A DNA stretch of 64,000 nucleotides from Periconia sp. R9002 (Eukaryota > Ascomycota > Dothideomycetes > Pleosporales > Periconiaceae): NCBI GenBank assembly GCA_023627715.1, contig JAMAHW010000094.1, positions 107,122-171,121 on the forward strand, read 5' to 3'. The notes under the pieces were generated by a model. That model made no database searches. It worked only from the letters and a program-made list of their open reading frames with translations, and was not told the origin of the DNA. This document shows positions 31,138-41,433 of the stretch, piece by piece (the stretch's first letter is position 1; the number at the start of each line of letters is the position of its first letter). A program made the position numbers and the translations under genes.

Positions 31138-34100
31138 TCATTCGGGAGAAGCTGACGGGCTATTCTCCGTCTCTTGAGAGCCTGTCTCTGTTCCCACAAT
31201 CATTGTGTTCGATCCCATACCAGCCCACGCTTTGCCCGCGGTGCGCATCACCAACTGATAATTCAAGCGTTTATCAAACCACCTCTCCCTTCTCTTCGTC
31301 TTCCTGTCCCCTCCTTCCAGTGCCGTTCTAGCAGCTCGAGTGGTTCTCCCACGTTTAGTTCCCCCTCGCCCACCCTCAGATAGCAAGTTCCCGAGTCGAA
31401 TGCGCTGTGTGTCGAGGAGAGACTCATGTGCCACTATACATCGTATATATGGTGCGACATCCTCGACAACAATACGGAATGTTCGATCAAAGGAAGATGC
31501 ATGAAGGTTGTAAGAGGTATTTGCTGCTGGGATGGCGTCGGGCTGTTCTGCCAGGATGTCAAAGGCCTCTGAAAAATCTGGCCTAGAGAGAAACTCCTTA
31601 TTCTGCGATCTCTGCTTTTGGTTGAGGATCGCTCGAGAGAAATCTACTTCAGAATCAGGGATCGCGTTTGATTCTTCCAAATCGGTATCTAGCTGGCCAC
31701 CATACGCCTGTTGGATAAGCATATGACTTTGAATCGACAGATCAACGTCTAATTTATTGTAATCAGAGACATGGTCGATTTGAATGAGTCGCAACGCAGC
31801 GGTGTAATTGAGCCGTTCCTTCTCAGAGATGGGTGGTAGCGTGGGATCCGTAGGCTGATCGTGCTCTTGCTCATAGGACGGTAAATCCACGCGACAGTAC
31901 ATGTCGGCAGCACTTGTACTCTCTGCTAGAGCGTCAAGCCTTTTCAGTAACTCAATAGACGTGGACTGGTTTGAACCTTGGGCGTGCTCCATTCGTTTGT
32001 TGCCAATTGTCCAGCGGCTAGGTTCAATACCCCAATCTGACCAGGATTCTTTGAGCAGTTCATTTTGTTTGCTAAAAGCAACGTTGTCTGCACTCTCGCA
32101 GATGTTGTGAGAGAGACACCCCATGCCAGGTGCGTATGTGTTTTCACTCGCGACGCGGAGAACATGGCCATTTTCGTCCACGTCCTTGCCGGGTGGCCAT
32201 CTTTGATACATCCATTCAAGCCCACCTTTCTTGTCTCCAACGGACATTTGGCACCATAGATTGAGTTCTGTAATACTCGCTCGTAGGTCATGATTCTTGT
32301 AGTGGTAAAGTGAAGAGACAGCCTCGCGTTCAATCACGTGGCCTTCGTGGCCGGCCAGAACCAGCATGTAATCTGTAGCCAAGTCGATAGAGGGAGGGGC
32401 CAGACGAAGTATAGCAGCCAGTGGCAACTGATCCCAAGGAATCAACGATTCGGTGTTGCAAGTGATGACAATGGGCCGCCTCGAGAGAGACGCCAATTTA
32501 GAAACAGAAGTCCAAAATTGCTGATCTTCCTCATAAAGTACATCTGCCTCCTCGAACAGGATCAATGACTGCTTTTGGGATTTTTGTTGTGCTTTCCGGG
32601 TTGAAAGAGTGGGTTGAGTAGATTTCGTTACGTCGCCAGCTTTAGACTTTTGTGTTTTAGGTTTTGAACTTGGCTTTGCTGCACCTTTCGACTTGAAGAA
32701 CGATGCCATGGTGCTTTGACGCCCGCTCTCGATATCTTTTTGGAGAGCCTCACTATTCCGGTCGGTATCAGTGTCTTCCGCGAGAGTCAGATCCGGGTTT
32801 TGCGACACACTCTTTTGTTTGTGGTTGACAAGATGGTTTTCTGACATGTCACCAACCTTATCGAATATATCCTTTCCCGAGCGTCGGCTGCCCGAATTGA
32901 TCTCGAAAACCTCAAATCCAAGCTCTTTCGCTACCGCAAACACCATGGCACTCTTGCCGCATCCTGGAGGCCCACTAACAACTACCACATTCTGGTTTCT
33001 CGTCCACCGCACCCTTCGTACTGACCTAAGGTATGATGATGATGCATGCGCCTGGCCGTCATCGATCTCGACTAGCTCTTCCTCTTCCTCTTCATCACTA
33101 TCCACGATGAAATCGTCCACGGCTTTCTTTCGCTTCTTTTTGGGAGGCTTCTTCACATCCGCCATTTTAGATTCACTCTGTGCGCCGCCAACAGTCAACA
33201 CTGTAAGACTACGCAACCAATCCTGGAATACGAGAGCTTCCTGGCCTGACTGCAAAACATGTGATGTCTGTTGAGGGGCATACTTTTGAACCCAAGATTG
33301 GTTTTCACATGTGGCGAGATCGAAAGGTGTAAGCGTGTGCTCAATGTCTAGAAAAAGCGATTGAATAGCTGGATGGACAAGCGTTCGATCAAGAACTGGG
33401 TCACGGGATGTCCTCAGGGGAGCAGAAACTTGACGGCGCACTCTATCCTGTATAATCGCTCCCGTTGTTAGTAATCGAGTAGGTAGGCGCACGTCGCGAG
33501 GAGGTGCAAACTCCGAAAGAGAGACGCTTTGGGAACGCATGGACGTTTCAAGCTGCCGTGATAATTTGCCCACCAGATCATCATCAGAAACCGACAAGAT
33601 CTTCTTCTTCAACTTCCGCTCTTTAAGCGAGGAGCCTCTCGTGTACGATACTAAAAATCCTGTGCTGTCTCCCTCTATGTTACGCACATGGGTGTTTTCT
33701 TTGGAAGGCCAAGGGGCTTCATCCATGCCTGCCTGTTTACTTGTGCGAACATTATTAATCCCAAAACCAAACCCGTCCATTGATTTGCTTTTGCTTTCAT
33801 TGCGACTCTCAACCTTGAGTTTCCCCGGTGTCACGGCGCTCTTCCGGTTGTTTTTGGGTGAAGGAGGCAGAGTCTTAGCTGTGTCGTTGACTGCTGCGGT
33901 ATCGTCTTTTGTCTTGACAGCCTTCCCCAAGAAGAATGGATGCGTCGATTTAGGAACCGTGGGAGTCTTTGCGCTTGATTTTACAGCAGGCTTTGGTGGA
34001 TTTGACGAATATTCCGCTGTCCTTTTTCCTTCGAGTACCGCGGTAATTCTCTGACCCAATGTTTTACGACTCTCAGTATCGAGCCCGTATCTTATAATGA

Positions 34101-34915
34101 CGATCATGGAGGTGGATTCCGGTTTCGAAGTTTTTCGAGTCCGTCGCTTCTTAGCTGCAGTCGAGTCTGTCTCGTGGTTCGGTGGTGGTGAAGATAGAAG
34201 TTTGCCATTCCTGTTGACTTTAAGCAGCTTTTTGGGACTCTTTGGCATGCTTCCTAGGACACTGGTTTTCATAGGATTTTGTGTGACAAGATCAGACTCA
34301 TTGAGTGGCGTACTGGCTCTTGCTGGAGGTTGAGGTATAGATTCTGACGGGGCCTTAGTTATATCGGCGGGACGCGGATCCTCTGTAGCGCCCGCTTGCT
34401 GTTGCCTTTCAACTGTTCTTGCTTCATCAACAAGTTGCTTGTGCCAATCCGCAGGTATAGGTGGTGTAATTGCGGCGATAACATGTGCCTCCGAGGGCTG
34501 TGGGGGGGTTGTCCTTCTTCTCTTCCTGCGATTCTTGTTCGTGTCACTTTCCAGCGCTTTAGCCTGAGTAACCGTATCACTGCTCGGAGTGGGTTCTGTG
34601 CTGGCATCGTCCCCATTTAATCGACCCACGAATGATTCCAACATAGATTGGTTTCCATCTGCAGATCCTCCGTCCTTCTTTTTCGCATTTTTGGATCCAG
34701 TCTTTCTTCCCCGCTTTTTTGTGGTCGCCTTTTCAGCTGTTTCTTGCGGCTCGATTTCGGGGTTGTCATTCGTCTCGGTGTTGCCGTCGAGGCTAGCCGG
34801 CTGAATTTCTAATTATTGATAAGTGGGCGTCAAGAGTAGACATAATTCTTTTGGGTCAATTACTTGAACTCTTCGAAAAGAAAGGGTGGAGGCCCTTGCT
34901 CTGGTCGAAATCCAT
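31138..34915 (-). CDS. ELG1: Elg1/ATAD5-like AAA+ ATPase (PCNA unloader)
   Basis: Two exons (34915-34864 and 34808-31138) are joined by removing a 55-bp intron and give 1240 residues. The tiny first exon encodes MDFDQSKGLHPFFSKSS. The next 500 residues are basic and disordered. The ATPase region begins near WVQKYAPQQTSHVLQSG. The P-loop is GPPGCGKSA (about 630-637), followed by KELGFEVFEINSGSRRSGKD, a Walker-B-like LILFEEADVL (about 766-775) and RPIVITCN (sensor 1). Elg1/ATAD5 forms an RFC-like complex with Rfc2-5 that unloads PCNA after replication. Several PIP-like motifs are visible: HPFF near residues 10-13, QSMLESFV near 71-78, HPFFLGK near 307-313, and a textbook QSTMASFF at about 715-722 within the insertion between Walker A and B. 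The gene is divergent from UTP8. Confidence 0.88.
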
Positions 34916-35347
34916 AGCGGTTTGCACCGCAGCAAGAGCCATTTATTGTGCAATTATGGCTGTGAAACGGAGCATATCAAAAAGTGCTGCAACCAAAAGC
35001 AGACGTATGTAAAAATAAGTGTTGGATTGGGTAAGAGAGACTGCGGCGCGAATCGAAGAAAGAGTGAGAAAGAAAGTAAAGTCGATTGACGCTGGTCATA
35101 CACATGTAATGGAGTTCGCGAACGCGTCGCGCTGCTGAGCGCGCGAGCTAGTCAGATCACGTGATAGCTCCAAAGTTGGAGCGCGCTAAGAGTTTTCGAA
35201 CCTTAGCTCACCGCCTCTGAAATTCTGCCAGTAGTCCGAACTTTTCTTGCGGAGCTTTGCTAGACGGCAGCAAAATCAACTCCAACTTCGACGACGGTCT
35301 GACCCAGGGAGATTGCAACGGCCTTGATCTGCCGAAAGATCTTAACA
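34916..35347. promoter_or_regulatory. divergent promoter of ELG1 and UTP8 with MCB and E-box motifs
   Basis: 432 bp between head-to-head start codons. A perfect MCB ACGCGT lies at 35122-35127, overlapping the palindrome TTCGCGAA (35115-35122). A palindromic TCACGTGA lies at 35157-35164. MCB boxes bind MBF and drive G1/S genes such as replication factors. Function here is inferred from motif and neighbour identity. Confidence 0.55.
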
Positions 35348-38255
35348 ATGGCATTCCACCAGGCAATCGGTGCGCCCTACACCCTCGCAACCCTCCCTCA
35401 TGCGATCGGCAAAAGCGACGAACGCCCGCACGCCGCCTGTGTCTGCAGCTTGAGCGACATAAAAAAAAGGAAGCGCACGGAGATCGCTGTAGCGGTTGAC
35501 GGGGAAGGAATATCGATCTATAGCGTATGTTCAATTCACGTCTTTCCGAAATCTCAGCATTTATTAATCTTACCAAAAGATTCAAAACCCACACCTGGCG
35601 ACCTCATATGCGCTGCCGCCTCAAACTTCGTTTTTATCAGCGCCATACTCCATCTACCGCAAGGGAAATTCGAAAAACTCTCCCCGCCGCTTCACGTATG
35701 CATTTATCCGAGAATCAACACCAGGTGCCAAAGCACAATTGGTCTGTTTTACTGAAGAAATCCGGAAAGACAATACTTCCGATATTGTAAAGACTTCATA
35801 CGCGCCTTCCACCTCAACCCACAAGATCGTTGCCATTGACGCGCTTCCTGTACAAGCTGGAGGCTCCCAGAAAGTCGCATCACACGATGTTTTGGTGGTT
35901 TTCGACAACGGAGACACCATCTGTCTATCGTCCAATCTCGAAATCGTGCGTTGGGTCGCAAATTTGAAAAATCTTTTGCCTCTGCAAGAGACCGAGTTCA
36001 AAATAGAGCATGTTTCACTCAGCACGGCCAAATCAGCCACACACGGATTACTCCGAAACCGCCAGGACATCACGACCCTACTCAACCCATCGCTTGACGA
36101 GCAATCAGACCTCTTGGATCTTACACAAGTCATCTGCGTTGTGTACAAGGAATCAAAGACTGCTCCGCGCCTAGCTTTGTTCCATATATCACCTCGATCC
36201 CCCGATATTACCACCAGTCTCACATCGCCGGTCAAGCATTTGAACTCTTGGACTCTACCCTTTCCTTCCACAGTATCGTTTGAAGATGCACCTGCCCTTT
36301 CATGCATCTTCCACGCCAATACCGGGGCTTTGCATGTGTTACACAATGGCGAGCTATTGTCTTTCGATCTTACTGGAACACTTCCAAGATTGTCATCCAA
36401 TCTCAACGTGTCCGGTGTGAGCACCTTTTTGCGTCTTTCGCAGGATCTCCTTTTCACAACCTCCCCGAAAATTTGTCAGATATTGGATGCAAAATATACG
36501 TCGATACAGGCCGAACTACCCCTGACAACCGGTTCACCCGCTTTACCGAAGGATTCTAAGAAAAGGAAACATGCAGACCCTGACAGTGTGGAAGACGATC
36601 AAGTTGCGCCGGCATTGATCTCATACTATGCTGACCTCGGCTTAGTAATTGGGACGCGAGATGCAGAGATTGTTGGGTTCCAGCTTGAAACTAATGCTTC
36701 GCGGAAAAGGATAAAAACGGAAGGCACGCGTCTTATTGATTCTCTAGGAAAGGGCCTCAAACCCATCGTTGATGACATCAAACCTTCCGAACATGAGAGG
36801 CAAAAGTGGCAAGACCGAATGGCTAAGCTTGATAAATATGCCTCGAAAGGCAAGATTGCGAGATTCGAGAGTCTGATTGCCAGCGATCTTGGCATCGAGC
36901 TTGAGAAGGGTACGAACGGCTCCAACGAGGCCACATCCACTGCTGGTATAGATGGTGTACAAGAGGACAGCAAACTGGTCAACGGCAATGGCAGCGGGCA
37001 AGAGTCAAAGAAGCCAGAACATGACTCTGTTGACGAGCCACCTCGTAAATGGAGAATGCCCAGATCGGTCCCTGAAGGCCAGCGCCTGCGATACAAGCGT
37101 TATGCCTTGTATGCCTTAAGCAGGATCTTCCGGTGGATTGATTCGTCCTCATCGAATGGTCTACAGGGAACCTTGGGTGTAGATTTCTTCCCTCCTAATG
37201 TGTTTCAATGGATTCTTCAGTCAGGCTACTTGACCAAAGAGTCTATCCGCCGCGCAATGCTAGACGATCCTACTTCCAGCCTGAGCCTTACTACGCCATT
37301 TAGGGATGGAGAGATCGTACGAGCTATAGTTGACTTCGATCCGGAACTCCACATTCTTTCCGCTATTTTAAATCACAATCACTATCTTCCCATTGGCGAA
37401 GTCGTCCAGGCAATTAAACTGCTCATGCAAAGTATGGACGACCAACCGGTGACCGAAGATATAACCCGTCTACTCACCAATGGCGATACCTCCGCTACCG
37501 ACGCTATGGACATCGACATTGCTTCCGAAATGGAGGCTGCTTCCAAAGAGATCCAACGCGCACAGGCTATGCTTGAAAACGGATTGACGGTTCGCAGTAG
37601 CACATTGCGGCCTGCATTGATTCGGCTACACACATTCCCAACCCCTCTGATTAGTGCTACTCTCCGTGCGATGCTTCCTAGGCACGATCTCGAGTCACTC
37701 ATCCGACTGTTGCATCACGAGTTCCGCAATGGTGGTTGGACTTCACCGTACAATTTCACAGAAACCGAGGTTCCTAACGGAAACATACACTCCGAACAAG
37801 CCGATGATAGTGCAGTTGCTATCGTCGCTTCCTTGCTCAGCTCGACACTCGACGCCATAGGGCCTGCTACTTGGTTAACTGCAATTGGTGGTTCTTCTGA
37901 GGAAACGACCGAAGAACTCATCTACGACCTGCTCGAAGATACCTCGATTGCGCTGAACGGTTTTTGGGAGGCAACATACATCCGAGGTCTGGTCGGCGAA
38001 CTGCTCCGGTATGCCTCCAAAGTTCCGAAGTCGAAGAAACCAGGTCAACAGGCACTTCAGGATAAGGGCCAACCTTTTGCACTCGATCTCACGCCAGATG
38101 AGTTACCCATGTTGCCTGTAGGTGCGAAGCCAGATATGGGTGTGGAGAAATCGAGGACGAAGGGCGGGAGAAAGAAGGAAAGGAGTGCGCGTGAGATGGG
38201 TATGCTGATCAGTCAGCGAGTGCCCAAGTACAGTTTCGAGCGCATTGTCATTTAA
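35348..38255 (+). CDS. UTP8: Utp8-like U3 snoRNP (t-UTP) component
   Basis: Two exons, 35348-35524 and 35580-38255, are joined by removing a 55-bp intron (GTATGT...CAAAAG) and give about 950 residues. The spliced N terminus reads APYTLATLPHAIG, then KKRKRTEIAVAVDGEGISIY, IQNPHLATSYALPPQTSFLS and APYSIYRKG, the order seen in fungal Utp8 proteins with their N-terminal beta-propeller. The C-terminal half is helical. Utp8 belongs to the t-UTP subcomplex of the small-subunit processome, needed for rDNA transcription and early 18S processing; in budding yeast it is also linked to tRNA export. I assign the family from this N-terminal pattern, overall length and the short conserved C terminus (VPKYSFERIVI). 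Another nucleolar propeller protein is a less likely alternative. Confidence 0.75.
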
Positions 38256-38753
38256 AAGAATCTTGCATGTACTGTAGAACTTTCCTGTTCCCATATTCGA
38301 ACTTACACGCCATATCAAACAATCATTCGCTTCCAAACCCAATGTAAACAAGGGAGCGAAATGAAGTGTATAGTCAGCAGAAATTTACAAGCAGCTGTGT
38401 AAAATGCAACAAAATCGTGTAAACTTTTCATTCTAACTTCTCATTAAATCACCAAAACCAAATTTCTTCATAAATTCCGTTGTGGTCGTCCCAATCCTAA
38501 CAACTATTCGTGTAGCACTGCTATTCATCCACATAAAACAAGTTCATGAAAGGAAGCAAGATGGCCCCACTTTCTACCCCACTTTTCACCCCCACACGCG
38601 TCATGCACAAGTGTGTACCCCTCTCCCACCAGACAAAAGAGAAAAAAATCCTCCGTTTTCGGATTTTTCTTTCCTCTATTTTAGAAAGCTTTATATATAC
38701 AATGTATGTTGTCACTTTCACATCAAAGTGATCTGAAGTCGCTTCACAACAAA
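38256..38753. other. intergenic region upstream of tRNA
   Basis: The 3' flank of UTP8 and the upstream region of the tRNA gene. It includes a C-rich block near 38570-38640 and a TATATATAC motif at about 38693, 60 bp before the tRNA, that could help position TFIIIB. Confidence 0.45.
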
Positions 38754-38838
38754 GGACGTGTGGCCCAATGGCAAGGCGCTTGACTACGATCTTCAAAGAG
38801 TAATCAAGAGATTCCAGGTTCGACCCCTGGCACGTTCA
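38754..38838 (+). tRNA. tRNA-Arg (anticodon ACG) with a 13-nt intron
   Basis: The acceptor stem GGACGTG pairs with CACGTTC (one G-T pair). The D arm contains the A box (TGGCCCAATGG), and the anticodon stem CTTGA pairs with TCAAG. The loop CTACGA holds anticodon ACG at 38786-38788, followed by a 13-nt intron at 38790-38802, one base 3' of the anticodon as in all nuclear tRNA introns. The T arm is CCAGG-TTCGACC-CCTGG, which contains the B box. Discriminator base is A. Confidence 0.92.
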
Positions 38839-38841
38839 TTC

Positions 38842-38848
38842 TTTTTTT
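38842..38848 (+). terminator. RNA polymerase III oligo-T terminator
   Basis: A run of seven T residues starts four bases after the tRNA 3' end, with a second T run just after. This is the expected polymerase III stop signal. Confidence 0.8.
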
Positions 38849-40317
38849 GCTTTTTTGAGGGTTGGTTTATTGTAGGTGAATAGGGTGTGTAGGTCTCGTG
38901 AGTTACTTTTTCTGCACCTCTTTGCGACTCTCCTTTTCCTCAATTTTAGGGGCCGCTATTTGCATAAGGCATTATTCGTGAAGCTTCATCAAAAGATGAC
39001 TACCCTTCAAGACATGTGCAAACTTACGCCGTGTCTAAGTTTGTCCCCAATCGATCGAGTGTGTCACGGGAAGTACACTTCAACGGTTCATAAATGAATT
39101 TCTTTTGAAACGCTGGGCATAAAGGGCATGTCATGACCATTTGTCCAAACGGTCGACCAGATATGAGATCGCCTAGCCACAGTGAGTACTTTGAGCGAAA
39201 CAGGCGAACCTTCTGTGGTGGATGCAGCAACTTTGGATCCATTATCTGACGGCACAGACTGCCTGGTGGAGGCGGAGCCTACCGTAGGGTGAGCGATTAC
39301 TTCAAGTTTCTGCACACGTTGCTGCGGCGAGATTGTACGCTACTGAAGCCGGAATCGGATGACGAATTTTTCAAACCTCAGTTGAATGAGCAGTGCAAGA
39401 AAGCATTCAATGACTATCTACGGTCTCGGTATGAGTTTACCGGGAGACCTTGAGAAAACGTGGAGCTTTGCCGGTATGATCTGTGAACAATGTCAACAGG
39501 GGAGAATGATGGACAGGACTTACTTTTGGGGAAGAGTTCCAAGCATGACCTGGGTAAGTTTTAAATTTGTGCAATTCATAGAAGGGAGTCGCATGCGAAG
39601 GCTTTGTAGTATACGGACTTTAACGCGGGCATTTCTGGCGTTGCATTTTGCGCGGTTTTGCCTCCGATGTGTCTAAGGGTTTTACTTTTGCATGAATGGT
39701 TCCAGAAGGCTATGCTCCAAAGTATGCTAATGTGGACTCAGGGCTTGTTCCTGGTTTCACCGAGCAGCAATTTTGTATTTAGATGGGTTGGAAGTACTAA
39801 AGAAGGATAAGAGAGGAATATTCAACTAGTTCGTGATGATGCTTTCCACTCTTTCGTTTACTGCGCTCGCTATACAACTATTTTGATTCATGATTTTGGT
39901 TATATGCATTCTACAGCCCCCCATTCTTTTAAAGGCAACACAGTAAGCTATGATGAACCGATTCTCAAGAATAGATGTTCTTTTCGAATCAATAGCAATA
40001 TATTCAAGCTGGTAAATACAAATTGATATGCGAAGATGATGGACAGACTCTCAATCCTTCAATGAGCGAGGAAAATGACAAAGGAGAAGTATCAAGCAAG
40101 ATGATATGGGATATAATCTCGATCCTGGGATCGGAAAATGAAATAAGGAATCGCTGTGAAAGCGGAAAATCGAATGCGACCGTTTCAACATACCATCGCA
40201 AACTCGTAAACGTTAACTCCAACTCCCCAAAACCCAGCAAAAAGAACTCGGGCCCCAAACCACCTTCCTCTTTGGCGCAACAAGCAAATATTCACACGAA
40301 TTGAACTCCATACTCAG
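38849..40317. other. intergenic region with fragmentary frames, boundary of housekeeping and accessory DNA
   Basis: About 1.5 kb without a complete gene. At 39291-39455 a 54-residue frame looks protein-like (starting VSDYFKFLHTLLRRD) but lacks a start and is followed by frame-broken sequence ending in a GTAAGT at about 39552. This could be a decayed gene. No family was recognised. Confidence 0.4.
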
Positions 40318-41433
40318 CTAAACCATGACAGGCAGCGCGTACAGGACCATTGTCCAAACGCACCACAACTTCCACGAGACTTTGTCGCCAGCAACACCTC
40401 TGTTGTATAAGATCCGAAATGACAAATAGCCACCGACAGCGATTGAAGAGGAGTATCCAAGAAGGCTAGCCTCAAAAAAGTACGGGCAGTACACCGACCA
40501 GAAGAATATAGGAAGCGCAATAGTGTACCGAGCAACAGTATCACCATGCACTAGCGGAGCAGTCATGCGTCCTCGCACCGCATCTCCTTCTACGTCTGGG
40601 AGGTCCTGCATAGATAATGTGGAGAAGATGATGAGTCCTACGATGCAAAGCCATATGTACCCTTTAGGCGTGAGTGTGTGGTCACCGGCTGCGACGACTG
40701 TTGATCCAGCACTGTATGCCATAAAACCCAAACCGTTGACGATGTTGCGTACGATGTAGACTTCGTCGGCGGCCCCGAGGTCGTTATACATCCACGTTAA
40801 CACCATCAACGCCACAGTCTCGATCACACCTCCAAGCCAAAGGCTTGCGAAGAAGACAATAGGTAGCACGGCGAGCAGCAGTCGACGTGCTTCGACCTCA
40901 TTCAAGCGGCCCATTGGAATAGGTCGCCATGGTTTGTTCACTCGGTCCTCAACGATTGAGTTGGGAAGTCGTTGGTTGGCAATGTCGAAGAGCAGAACAT
41001 TGAGCCAGTTCCAGAGAATCACATGAGGAAGGCGGCTGAGAACTGTCCAGAGCTGTGGTGATGAGTTGGTGGTGAGGGTTACGGAGAGGGCACTGAAGAT
41101 GCCGAAAGCGGTTTCGGGGGCGACAATGGATTTGAGATCGTTCACGGTGATAAGCCAGATCGTGTAGAGGTGATATGCTAACGTTCGCCGCTACAAGATT
41201 CAAGGTTAGTGATGGTAGAGCCGAATGTGGGTAGAAGCTAGGTATACCTTCGCGACTGTGGGTTCGTGAGCCTGTGTGGCGAATGCATCTGTCCCAACAG
41301 GTTGGTGTGCGGGCTTTCGAGGAGTTTTGGTATCATGTTGGCTGTGGAGGGCTGATGTGAATGCCCCTAGGCCATTTTTCGAGGACTGAGCTCCGTTTTG
41401 GGTTTGTGTCGAGCACAATGTCGTCAACGACAT
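40318..41433 (-). CDS. UbiA-family membrane prenyltransferase or terpene cyclase
   Basis: Two exons (41433-41248 and 41190-40318) are joined by removing a 57-bp intron and give 352 residues. After a 65-residue polar N terminus comes RRTLAYHLYTIWLITVNDLK, then about eight hydrophobic helices. The first Asp-rich motif lies at about 126-144 (NVLLFDIANQ plus EDRVNKPWRPIP). The second is DLPDVEGD at about 258-265. These bind the diphosphate and magnesium in UbiA enzymes. The FDxANQ...EDxxNKPWRP form is, to my knowledge, typical of the fungal secondary-metabolism branch, which includes prenyltransferases and the UbiA-type terpene cyclases of fumagillin and cyathane biosynthesis. It is neither the respiratory-quinone nor the haem-farnesyl type. 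Substrate is unknown. Nearby P450s, a dehydrogenase and a transporter support a biosynthetic role. Confidence 0.85.

Noticed and set aside
39291..39676. Protein-like fragment followed by a 96-residue frame with a GTAAGT site
   Set aside because: No start or family match, and stops interrupt any longer reading. Kept only as a possible relic.
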